A DNA stretch of 64,000 bases, taken from assembly GCF_024362345.1 (NCBI RefSeq), contig NZ_CP101505.1:2377501-2441500 (forward strand). Reading direction: 5' to 3'. Position numbers and translations under genes: made by a program. How positions within the stretch are numbered: the stretch's first letter is position 1; each line of letters starts with the position of its first letter. Under the pieces are notes generated by a model. It had not been told where the DNA came from. It was given only the letters and a program-made list of their open reading frames with translations, and did no database searches. Origin of the DNA: Polaribacter dokdonensis. Lineage in GTDB: Bacteria; Bacteroidota; Bacteroidia; Flavobacteriales; Flavobacteriaceae. Of the stretch, positions 8,004 through 15,172 are shown piece after piece.

Positions 8004-8011
8004 CAAAGATA
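8004..8011 (-). promoter_or_regulatory. -7 promoter box for the long RluA-family gene
   Basis: The reverse strand reads TATCTTTG (TAnnTTTG), 12 bases upstream of the ATG at 7991. An in-frame TTG at 8006 is part of this box and is rejected as a start. Confidence 0.45.
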
Positions 8012-8124
8012 CTTAGTTTAGTACTATTTAATTGTTAGATTAAACAGCAAATTATAGAACTCCCAATTTATTCATAGAGTTAAAATTTACTTTTATTGCG
8101 TTAAGCTAAGGTTTGCTATTCTAC

Positions 8125-8132
8125 TAGATTTG
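8125..8132 (+). promoter_or_regulatory. -7 promoter box for the acidic lipoprotein gene
   Basis: TAGATTTG matches TAnnTTTG, 21 bases upstream of the ATG at 8154. A TTG at 8096-8098 is 26 bases away, further than ideal, so the -33 element is uncertain. Confidence 0.4.
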
Positions 8133-8153
8133 TATCAAACAAAATAGAGAATT

Positions 8154-8855
8154 ATGAAAACGATAAAAATGAAATCAATAAAATTATTCGCAACTGTTTT
8201 AACTGTAACAAGTTTTATGATGGTTTCTTGTGATGTAAAAAAAGATAACACTAATAATGAAGAAGTAATTGAGGTTGTAGAAGTAGAGGAAGACAAAATT
8301 GATGTAAATTCTGATATGGATTCTAAAGAATTGGCAGAAGTTGAGGTTAAAACCAGAACTTATAAAATGAGAGAAAAGCAAGAACCAATTGTTTATGATT
8401 TAGATGCAAATGGTATTGCTGGTTTTGATGATTGGAGAGATTATACTGTAGTAAATTATGAACTTGCAGAAATTAGAAAAGCAAAATATATTACTACTGC
8501 TCAACGTGTTAAAAACATGAATTATAGAATAGCCAATTTAGGAAATTCAATTCCTGCTTGGTTAAAGACAGAAGAAGTTATGGAAGATGTAGCTGATGTT
8601 CAGAAAGAATATTTAGAATTGATTGAAGATGCTAATGCTTCTGAAAATGAAATGAAAGAAAATTTAGAAGAGTTAACAGAGAAATTTGATGATTTAAAAG
8701 AAGAATTAGATGAAACTGTTCAGCAATATGTAAAAATTCATGAAAGTGCAATTGAAGAATTCAATGAAGAATTTAAAAAAGGAAAAATTGAAGCTGCAAT
8801 TGAAGAATACAATGAAGAAATTAAAAAGATGGATAAAATTGTAGAAAATAAATAA
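8154..8855 (+). CDS. Acidic coiled-coil lipoprotein, function unknown
   Basis: A 233-residue secreted lipoprotein. The N-terminus has a signal peptide ending in the lipobox MVSC, so Cys26 should be lipidated (Cys21 if translation starts at the second methionine, 8169). The mature part begins with an Asn/Glu/Val-rich, very acidic stretch, then a short folded-looking segment (YDLDANGIAGFDDWRDYT) and a long glutamate/lysine helical region (about residues 135-233) likely to form a coiled coil. The DANG..GFDDW segment faintly recalls calcium-binding EF-hand/dockerin loops, but only one incomplete loop is seen. I do not recognise a family. Single-gene unit followed by a terminator. Confidence 0.75.
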   Translation: MKTIKMKSIKLFATVLTVTSFMMVSCDVKKDNTNNEEVIEVVEVEEDKIDVNSDMDSKELAEVEVKTRTYKMREKQEPIVYDLDANGIAGFDDWRDYTVVNYELAEIRKAKYITTAQRVKNMNYRIANLGNSIPAWLKTEEVMEDVADVQKEYLELIEDANASENEMKENLEELTEKFDDLKEELDETVQQYVKIHESAIEEFNEEFKKGKIEAAIEEYNEEIKKMDKIVENK

Positions 8856-8898
8856 TACAATTCGCTTAGAAAAAGAAATAAAAATTGAGAAAGAGAAG

Positions 8899-8929
8899 AA
8901 AAGAGGTAGATTTTAATCTACCTCTTTTG
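8899..8929. terminator. Bidirectional rho-independent terminator
   Basis: AAAAGAGGTAGAT (8899-8911) pairs with ATCTACCTCTTTT (8916-8928) around a short T/A loop. It separates the convergent acidic lipoprotein gene (plus) and the next lipoprotein gene (minus); A and T runs on both sides allow action in both directions. Confidence 0.8.
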
Positions 8930-9646
8930 TTATTCAATCTTTTTGTATTGAAAACTATTAAACCAAACCGTATTTTTTCTTTCAGAAGGTTTATCTCCCA
9001 TAAAAGAGAGGTTTTCTAAACTACAATGTACTTTAAATTCAATATTGCTGCTTACCTCTGTTTGCAATTCTTTCACCAAAATATTATTAATATACCATTT
9101 TACAAAATACAAGCCTTTATTATCAATTAATTCCATTTTAAAACTAGCATAACTGCTCATTTTTACTTTATATTGACTTGAGTTTGAAGGTTCAAATTGA
9201 GATACACAATATACTAGTGCCTCATTGTTGTTTAATTGAAGTTTTTCTCTTAGTTTTCTTTTGCCTGAACCAATTTCGAAATCAAACTCAAACTCTTTCT
9301 TTTCATTATGGTATAAAAAGGCACCAACACTAACTTGCTCATAGAGTGTAAATTCAGGTATTAAAATTCGCCAAGTATAGCTACCAGTTGTAAATTTTTT
9401 TTTGCTTCTAATTTTTACTCGATCTTTAGAATTTGGTCTTGTAGAAAGTTTTAAATTTTCATCCTCTATTAAATAAGTAGCAGGACTTTTCCAAGAGTTA
9501 TTTATCCAATTATCGCTAAAGGTTTTTTGGTTGTTAAAGTTTTCTATAAAAATCAAATTTTCCGTTTTTAGATTTTTAGTTGAACTACAAGAAATCAAAG
9601 TAAATATGAATATTATAAAGTATATTCTTTTTAATTTATAATTCAT
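8930..9646 (-). CDS. Lipoprotein with jelly-roll (concanavalin A/GH16-like) appearance, no clear catalytic site
   Basis: A 238-residue predicted lipoprotein. ATG 9646 is chosen because it opens a proper signal peptide (MNYKLKRIYFIIFIFTLISC) with lipobox LISC; an upstream ATG at 9727 would overlap polA and add a non-signal extension. The mature chain is beta-rich, with features seen in GH16-like concanavalin A folds (W.N.SW, GSYTWRILIPEF, EFDFEIGSG), but the catalytic ExDxE triad of GH16 enzymes is not clearly present, so it may be a binding protein or a distant relative. It follows polA, starting 53 bases after the polA stop. Low certainty on function. Confidence 0.6.
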   Translation of the reverse strand: MNYKLKRIYFIIFIFTLISCSSTKNLKTENLIFIENFNNQKTFSDNWINNSWKSPATYLIEDENLKLSTRPNSKDRVKIRSKKKFTTGSYTWRILIPEFTLYEQVSVGAFLYHNEKKEFEFDFEIGSGKRKLREKLQLNNNEALVYCVSQFEPSNSSQYKVKMSSYASFKMELIDNKGLYFVKWYINNILVKELQTEVSSNIEFKVHCSLENLSFMGDKPSERKNTVWFNSFQYKKIE

Positions 9647-9698
9647 AACATCGATTGATAAATTGACTCTGTTTGGTAGGCTATTATTTTCAATAATA

Positions 9699-12536
9699 TT
9701 AATGTGCTTGTAGCCAATTTTGTCCAATTCCCATTTCTACATCTAATGGAACAGTCATTTTAAAAGCATTTTCCATTTCATCCTTTATGATTGGTTTAAT
9801 AATTTCTAATTCGTCTTTATGAGCATCAAAAACCAATTCATCATGAACTTGTAATAACATTTTAGATTTAAAACCTTCTTTCAAAAATCGTTTATGAATG
9901 TTAATCATTGCTAGTTTTATAATATCTGCTGCAGAACCTTGTATTGGTGCATTTACAGCATTTCTTTCAGCACCACTTCTAACCATAGCATTTCTAGAAT
10001 TAATATCTTTTAAATACCTACGTCTGTTTAAAACAGTTTCTACATAACCATGTTCTCTTGCAAAATCTACTTGAGCAGACATGTATGCTTTTAATTTAGG
10101 ATAGGTTTCATAGTAGGTGTCAATTAATTCTTTTGCTTCACCTCTGCTTAAATCTGTTTGGTTGCTTAAACCAAATGCAGAAACCCCATAAACAATACCA
10201 AAGTTTACAGTTTTAGCATTACTTCTTTGTTCACGAGTAACATCCTTTATATCAACCCCAAAAACTTTAGCAGCTGTAGAAGCATGAATGTCTTCGCCAT
10301 TTTTAAAAGCATTAATCATGGTTTCTTCCTTACTTAAAGCAGCAATAATTCGTAATTCAATTTGGCTATAATCTGCAGCCAGTAATACATAATTATCATC
10401 TTTAGGCACAAATGCTTTACGCACTTCACGTCCTCTTTCTGTTCTAATAGGTATGTTCTGTAAGTTTGGATTGTTTGAACTCAATCTACCAGTTGCAGCC
10501 ACAGCTTGCATGTATTGTGTATGAATTCTACCTGTTTTTGGGTTGATTTCATTAGGTAAGGCATCTACATATGTGCTTTGCAGTTTTTTGTATTGCCTGT
10601 ATTCTTGAATGTCTCTAATTATTTTATGGTCTTTTGCCAAGAATGATAAGATGTCTTCACCAGTTTTATACTGACCCGTTTTTGTCTTTTTAGGCTTATC
10701 TACCAATTTCATGTTTTCGAACAAAACAATACCTAATTGTTTAGGAGATGCAATATTAAATTCTTCTCCTGCTTGTTCGTAAATGTCTTTTTCTAATCTG
10801 TTGATATCATCAGTTAAAGCTGTAGAAAGTTGTTTTAAAAATTTTGTATCAACATTAATCCCTTCAATTTCCATAGCTGTTAAAACAGAAACTAAAGGCA
10901 ATTCTACGTTATTAAAAAGTTCAGTAACATTGCCACTTTCTAACTCTTTTGTAAAATGTTGTTTTAATTGATAAGTAATATCTGCATCTTCAACAGCATA
11001 TTCTGTTTGGTCTTTAATAGGTACAACTCTCATAGAAAGTTGATTTTTACCTTTTTTACCAATCAATTCTGTTATTGAAACAGGTTGATAGTTTAAATAC
11101 GTCTCAGCCAAAACATCCATATTGTGCCTCATATCTGGATTAATTAGATAATGAGCAATCATGGTATCAAACAGCTTACCTTTGACAGGCATGTTGTAGT
11201 TTGATAATACTTTAATGTCGTATTTTAAATTATGACCAACTTTTTCTATTGTTTCAGCTTCAAAAAATGGCCTGAATTCTTCTAAGATAGTTTTAGTTTC
11301 TTCTTGATTTTCTGGAAATGAAACATAATATCCCTTACCATTTTCGTATGAAAACGCAATTCCTATTAACTCAACTTCTAACGCTTTTAAACCAGTAGTT
11401 TCAGTATCAAAACAAACAGAATTTTGTTGCATTAATTTTTTAATTAATAATTTACGTGATAAAACACTATCTATATGTTGATAAAAATGATTAGTGTTTT
11501 CTATAGTTTTAAACCCAGATAAACTTTCTTCTTGAGTTATGCTCCCAGAACCAGGAGCTGCAAATAAATCGAACTGACCTTCTGCATTTGTGGCTGCTTT
11601 TTTGGGAGTATCTGTATTTTTTGATGAATTATCAGAAGCGTTGGTTGTAGTTTCTGTGGCAAATGTTTTTAAGAAATTGGTTAATAGTTGTCTAAACTCT
11701 AATTCATTAAAAATTTCTTTTACTTTTTCTACATCTGGCTGATCTAAAGTAAAGTCTTTAGCATTAAAAGTAACAGGCACATCTAACATAATTGTAGCTA
11801 ACTTTTTAGAAAGTAGACCAAGTTCGCCATTTGCTTCAACCTTTTCTTTCATTTTACCTTTTAGCTGATCTGTGTTAGCTAATAAGCCTTCCATAGAACC
11901 AAACTGAGCTAAAAATTTCTTTGCGGTTTTTTCTCCAACTCCAGGTAAACCAGGAATGTTATCTGCAGAATCACCCATCATTCCTAAAAAATCTATGACT
12001 TGTAAAGGATCTGTAACTTGGAATTTCTCTAAAACTTCAGGCACTCCCCAAATATCATAACCACCTCCAAAACGTGGTTTGTACATAAAAATATTTTCAG
12101 ATACTAATTGTGCAAAATCTTTATCTGGTGTAACCATAAAGGTTTTATAACCTTCTTTTTCTGCTTGTTTAGAAAGTGTACCAATAACATCATCTGCTTC
12201 AAAACCTTCTTTAACCATAATTGGTATGTGCATGGCTTCTAATATACTACAGATATATGGTATTGCTTGTGTAATTGGTTCTGGAGTAGCATCTCTGTTG
12301 GCTTTGTATTCCTGAAACATCTTCACTCTGTCTGCACTACCACCTTTATCAAAACAAACTGCTAAATGATCTGGTCTTTCACGTTTGATAACATCTAAAA
12401 GTGAGTTCATAAAACCCATAATAGCAGAAGTGTCTAAGCCTTTAGAATTTATTCTTGGGTTTTTAATAAATGCGTAATATCCTCTAAATATTAATGCGTA
12501 AGCATCAACTAGAAATAGTCTTTTTTGATCTGCCAT
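9699..12536 (-). CDS. polA: DNA polymerase I
   Basis: A 945-residue family A polymerase with all three activities. Residues 1 to about 290 form the 5' nuclease (start FLVDAYALIFRGYYAF, with GMMGDSADNIPGLPGVGEKTA). The 3'-5' exonuclease keeps its acidic motifs: FDTETTGL (Exo I), GHNLKYDIKVL (Exo II) and YAVEDADITY (Exo III), so proofreading should be active. The polymerase domain has ADYSQIELR (motif A), RSNAKTVNFGIVYG (motif B) and QVHDELVFD (motif C). A low-complexity Thr/Asn/Ser linker separates the nuclease and exonuclease parts. It processes Okazaki fragments and fills repair gaps. A TATTTTTG box at 12574-12581 suggests its own promoter. Confidence 0.97.
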   Translation of the reverse strand: MADQKRLFLVDAYALIFRGYYAFIKNPRINSKGLDTSAIMGFMNSLLDVIKRERPDHLAVCFDKGGSADRVKMFQEYKANRDATPEPITQAIPYICSILEAMHIPIMVKEGFEADDVIGTLSKQAEKEGYKTFMVTPDKDFAQLVSENIFMYKPRFGGGYDIWGVPEVLEKFQVTDPLQVIDFLGMMGDSADNIPGLPGVGEKTAKKFLAQFGSMEGLLANTDQLKGKMKEKVEANGELGLLSKKLATIMLDVPVTFNAKDFTLDQPDVEKVKEIFNELEFRQLLTNFLKTFATETTTNASDNSSKNTDTPKKAATNAEGQFDLFAAPGSGSITQEESLSGFKTIENTNHFYQHIDSVLSRKLLIKKLMQQNSVCFDTETTGLKALEVELIGIAFSYENGKGYYVSFPENQEETKTILEEFRPFFEAETIEKVGHNLKYDIKVLSNYNMPVKGKLFDTMIAHYLINPDMRHNMDVLAETYLNYQPVSITELIGKKGKNQLSMRVVPIKDQTEYAVEDADITYQLKQHFTKELESGNVTELFNNVELPLVSVLTAMEIEGINVDTKFLKQLSTALTDDINRLEKDIYEQAGEEFNIASPKQLGIVLFENMKLVDKPKKTKTGQYKTGEDILSFLAKDHKIIRDIQEYRQYKKLQSTYVDALPNEINPKTGRIHTQYMQAVAATGRLSSNNPNLQNIPIRTERGREVRKAFVPKDDNYVLLAADYSQIELRIIAALSKEETMINAFKNGEDIHASTAAKVFGVDIKDVTREQRSNAKTVNFGIVYGVSAFGLSNQTDLSRGEAKELIDTYYETYPKLKAYMSAQVDFAREHGYVETVLNRRRYLKDINSRNAMVRSGAERNAVNAPIQGSAADIIKLAMINIHKRFLKEGFKSKMLLQVHDELVFDAHKDELEIIKPIIKDEMENAFKMTVPLDVEMGIGQNWLQAH

Positions 12537-12573
12537 TTTATCTTTCTTTCTTAAAAGATAAAACTACAAAAAA

Positions 12574-12581
12574 CAAAAATA
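12574..12581 (-). promoter_or_regulatory. -7 promoter box for polA
   Basis: The reverse strand reads TATTTTTG (TAnnTTTG), 37 bases upstream of the polA ATG and just after the stop of the preceding hydroxylase gene. No TTG at ideal -33 spacing was found. Confidence 0.4.
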
Positions 12582-12583
12582 AA

Positions 12584-13411
12584 TTACCCTTTATATTCTG
12601 CCGATTTTAGTCCTTTTTGAAAAGGAGCTTTCAGTTGATAAAGTACATCATCTGACTTTTCTGCATCTAAAATATCTACTCCATAAACAATATCATTGGT
12701 GTCTTCGTAAATGAATGTGCCAAAAATTCGATCCCAGAAAGAAAAGATATTTCCAAAGTTGGTATCTGTCCATGGCATTACATGATGATGATGGAATTTA
12801 TGTGTATTTGGAGAAATAAACACATAACTAATAGCTTTATCTAACCAAAGAGGAAGTTGAATATCTGCATGAGAAAAATAGGTAAAAAGTACAGTTAATA
12901 TTCTATAAATTAAATAATAAGCTAAAGGTAAGCCAGCTATTATAATACCTAACAACGCAAAAGTTTCTCTAAAAATAAAATCAATTGGATGATGTCTTGT
13001 GCCAGAGGTAACATCTACATGCCTATCACTATGATGTACTGTGTGAAAACGCCACATAACAGGTATTTTGTGCAACATAAAATGCACTACATATTGAGAC
13101 ATAAAATCTAAAATCATAATGGCTAAAATAATTTCTACCCAAACAGGAAAATCAACTAAATTTAATAAGCCAAAGTTGTTAGTGTCTAGCCAAAGAAAAA
13201 TACCAGCTGTTATTAAACCGAAAATGACATTTATTAAAATTGTAGATCCTAACAAAACAAAGTTAGTTTTTGCATGTTCCCATTTATTGTATTTATGTTT
13301 TTTAAGAGGATAAACACCTTCTAAAATCCAAAATACAGATAGGCAACCTACAATCCATATTAGTTTTTGTACACTGGTTAAGTTTTCGAAAAAAGTAACA
13401 ATTGCATCCAT
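12584..13411 (-). CDS. Sterol desaturase / fatty acid hydroxylase family membrane protein
   Basis: A 275-residue membrane di-iron enzyme. It has the histidine clusters that bind the two irons: HFMLHK, RFHTVHHSDRHVDVTSGTRHHP and HKFHHHHVMPWTDTNFGN, plus the FWDRIFGTF motif that follows the last cluster in this superfamily. Four hydrophobic helices lie between and before them (about residues 17-33, 48-71, 85-105 and 145-175). These enzymes use O2 to hydroxylate or desaturate lipids; bacterial members act on fatty acids, carotenoids or sterols, and the substrate here cannot be read from sequence. It lies upstream of polA on the same strand. Confidence 0.88.
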   Translation of the reverse strand: MDAIVTFFENLTSVQKLIWIVGCLSVFWILEGVYPLKKHKYNKWEHAKTNFVLLGSTILINVIFGLITAGIFLWLDTNNFGLLNLVDFPVWVEIILAIMILDFMSQYVVHFMLHKIPVMWRFHTVHHSDRHVDVTSGTRHHPIDFIFRETFALLGIIIAGLPLAYYLIYRILTVLFTYFSHADIQLPLWLDKAISYVFISPNTHKFHHHHVMPWTDTNFGNIFSFWDRIFGTFIYEDTNDIVYGVDILDAEKSDDVLYQLKAPFQKGLKSAEYKG

Positions 13412-13485
13412 TTAATTGAATATTAATGTTATAAAACTAAGAAAAACTTTAACAAGTTGTTAAAAATCAATCGTTTTTTAACAGT

Positions 13486-13493
13486 TATCTTTG
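13486..13493 (+). promoter_or_regulatory. -7 promoter box for the membrane metallophosphoesterase
   Basis: TATCTTTG matches TAnnTTTG and lies 20 bases upstream of the ATG at 13514. It also shows that an upstream in-frame TTG at 13457 is not the true start, since the box would then be coding. Confidence 0.45.
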
Positions 13494-13513
13494 TTCGTTT
13501 TAAAACAACTTCT

Positions 13514-14737
13514 ATGCCTCGTTGGTTAATACCTTTAATAATCTTAGTAATTGTAATAGTTGCAGTAGAGATATATACTTTTCAAGCTTTTAAAACAATC
13601 TCTAAAAATAAGTGGGTTCGTTTTTCATTTTTAGCAATTAGTGCTGCAGTCTATATCAACTTTTTTATTACAATGTTAACTTATGATAGAGGAAATGGAC
13701 AAACCCCACAGTTTCAAATGGCAATGGGCTTAATGCTAACTTTTGCCATTCCTAAATTGGTTGTTATAATTTTTCTATTTGGAGAGGATATTTATAGATG
13801 GATTGTAAAGTTGATTTCTCTGGTTTCTAGTGGAGAAACAAAATCGATTCCTAGTAGAAGAAAGTTTATTTCTCAGTTGGCTTTAGGTATTGCAGCCATT
13901 CCATTTGTGTCTTTTATATATGGAATTATACAAGGGAAATATAATTACAAAGTAATAAAATATCAATTATCATTTGATGATTTACCAGCTGCTTTTGATG
14001 GTTATACCATTACTCAGATTTCAGATATTCACTCAGGTAGTTTTACGAATAGAGAAAAAATTCAATATGGAGTAGATTTAATCAATGAACAACAATCAGA
14101 TTTGTTATTGTTTACAGGTGATATTGTAAATAATAAAGCAGATGAAATGGATGATTGGATTGATGTTTTTGATAAACTATCTGCAAAAGAAGGTAAATAT
14201 GCAATTTTAGGGAATCATGATTATGGAGATTATATGGATTGGAAAACCCCTCAGGATAAAATTGATAATTTTGAGAAAGTAAAAAACATTCATCAAAAAA
14301 TTGGTTTTGATTTATTGTTAGATGAGCATAGATACATTGAAAAAAATGGAGATAAGATTGCGCTTCTAGGAGTGGAGAATTGGGGTAGAGGATTTAATCA
14401 GGCAGGAGATTTAGAAAAAGCGTCTGCAGGAGTTCAGAAAGACGATTTTAAAATTTTAATGAGTCATGATCCTAGTCACTGGCAAGAAAAAGTTAAGAAA
14501 GATGATTTTAATTATCATTTAACTTTAAGTGGACATACGCATGGTTTGCAAATGGGAATTGAAATTCCTGGGTTTTTAAAATGGAGTCCTTCTCAATACG
14601 TTTACAAACAATGGGCAGGATTGTATGAGGAGTTTGGTAGATTTATAAATGTGAATAGAGGTTTTGGCTATCATGCATTTCCAGGTAGAGTAGGTATTTG
14701 GCCAGAAATTACTGTGATAGAATTGAAAAAAGCCTGA
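13514..14737 (+). CDS. Membrane-anchored calcineurin-like metallophosphoesterase
   Basis: A 407-residue protein. Four hydrophobic helices occupy roughly the first 150 residues (MPRWLIPLIILVIVIVAVEI and following), then a phosphoesterase domain with every metal-binding motif: ITQISDIHSG, LFTGDIVN, ILGNHDYG, MSHDPSHW and LSGHTHGLQMG. This is the YkuE/YaeI-like branch; E. coli YpbG-type and YkuE relatives are linked to the cell envelope, but the natural substrate here is unknown (UDP-lipid or phospholipid-type substrates are possible). It is divergent from the hydroxylase gene. ATG 13514 is supported by the -7 box at 13486-13493. Confidence 0.9.
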   Translation: MPRWLIPLIILVIVIVAVEIYTFQAFKTISKNKWVRFSFLAISAAVYINFFITMLTYDRGNGQTPQFQMAMGLMLTFAIPKLVVIIFLFGEDIYRWIVKLISLVSSGETKSIPSRRKFISQLALGIAAIPFVSFIYGIIQGKYNYKVIKYQLSFDDLPAAFDGYTITQISDIHSGSFTNREKIQYGVDLINEQQSDLLLFTGDIVNNKADEMDDWIDVFDKLSAKEGKYAILGNHDYGDYMDWKTPQDKIDNFEKVKNIHQKIGFDLLLDEHRYIEKNGDKIALLGVENWGRGFNQAGDLEKASAGVQKDDFKILMSHDPSHWQEKVKKDDFNYHLTLSGHTHGLQMGIEIPGFLKWSPSQYVYKQWAGLYEEFGRFINVNRGFGYHAFPGRVGIWPEITVIELKKA

Positions 14738-14763
14738 TTATCAGCTAATTTAATTAGATTTGC

Positions 14764-14771
14764 TATATTTG
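14764..14771 (+). promoter_or_regulatory. -7 promoter box for the thioredoxin-fold gene
   Basis: TATATTTG matches TAnnTTTG, about 52 bases upstream of the ATG at 14824. No TTG at ideal -33 spacing. Confidence 0.4.
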
Positions 14772-14823
14772 TAGCAATAGATACAAAAATTATCTTATTT
14801 TTTTAGTTTAAGAAAATACTGTT

Positions 14824-15117
14824 ATGACAAAATTTGGAGAATTAATTAGTGTTGAAAAACCAGTTTTAATCGATTTTTATCAAGATTGGGATGATGTTCA
14901 AAACACAGTAGATACTTTAAGAGATGTAGCTGCAGCTTTAGGTGATAGAGCTAAGGTAATTAAGATTGATATCAAAAAAAATGAAACTTTAGCAGACGCT
15001 TTAAGAGTTAAAGGTAATCCTACTTTTATGATTTATAAAAATGGAGAAATGAAATGGCGTCAAACAGGTTTTCAAGACGCTAATACCTTAATTGGTTTAG
15101 TTCAGAAATACGTTTAA
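14824..15117 (+). CDS. Thioredoxin-fold protein lacking the active-site cysteines
   Basis: A 97-residue single-domain thioredoxin-like protein. It keeps the fold landmarks: VLIDFYQDW (beta strand before the active site), KIDIKKNETLADALRVKGNPTF with the cis-proline region (NPTF in place of TPTF), and MIYKNGE. The position of CGPC is occupied by DDVQ (after FYQDW), and the whole protein has no cysteine, so it cannot do disulfide exchange. It may act as a chaperone, a binding protein or a redox-independent partner. No signal peptide, so cytoplasmic. It is a single-gene unit between a promoter box and a strong terminator. Confidence 0.85.
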   Translation: MTKFGELISVEKPVLIDFYQDWDDVQNTVDTLRDVAAALGDRAKVIKIDIKKNETLADALRVKGNPTFMIYKNGEMKWRQTGFQDANTLIGLVQKYV

Positions 15118-15135
15118 GAAATAATATTATTTTAT

Positions 15136-15170
15136 AAAAAAAACCGCAAACTTTACGTTTGCGGTTTTTT
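15136..15170. terminator. Bidirectional rho-independent terminator
   Basis: AAACCGCAAAC (15141-15151) pairs with GTTTGCGGTTT (15157-15167) around TTTAC, with A residues before and T residues after. It separates the convergent thioredoxin-like gene and the DUF2723 gene. Confidence 0.88.
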
Positions 15171-15172
15171 GT

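Noticed and set aside
13457..13513. TTG start of the metallophosphoesterase at 13457
   Set aside because: It would make the -7 box (13486-13493) coding; ATG 13514 starts a proper membrane helix.
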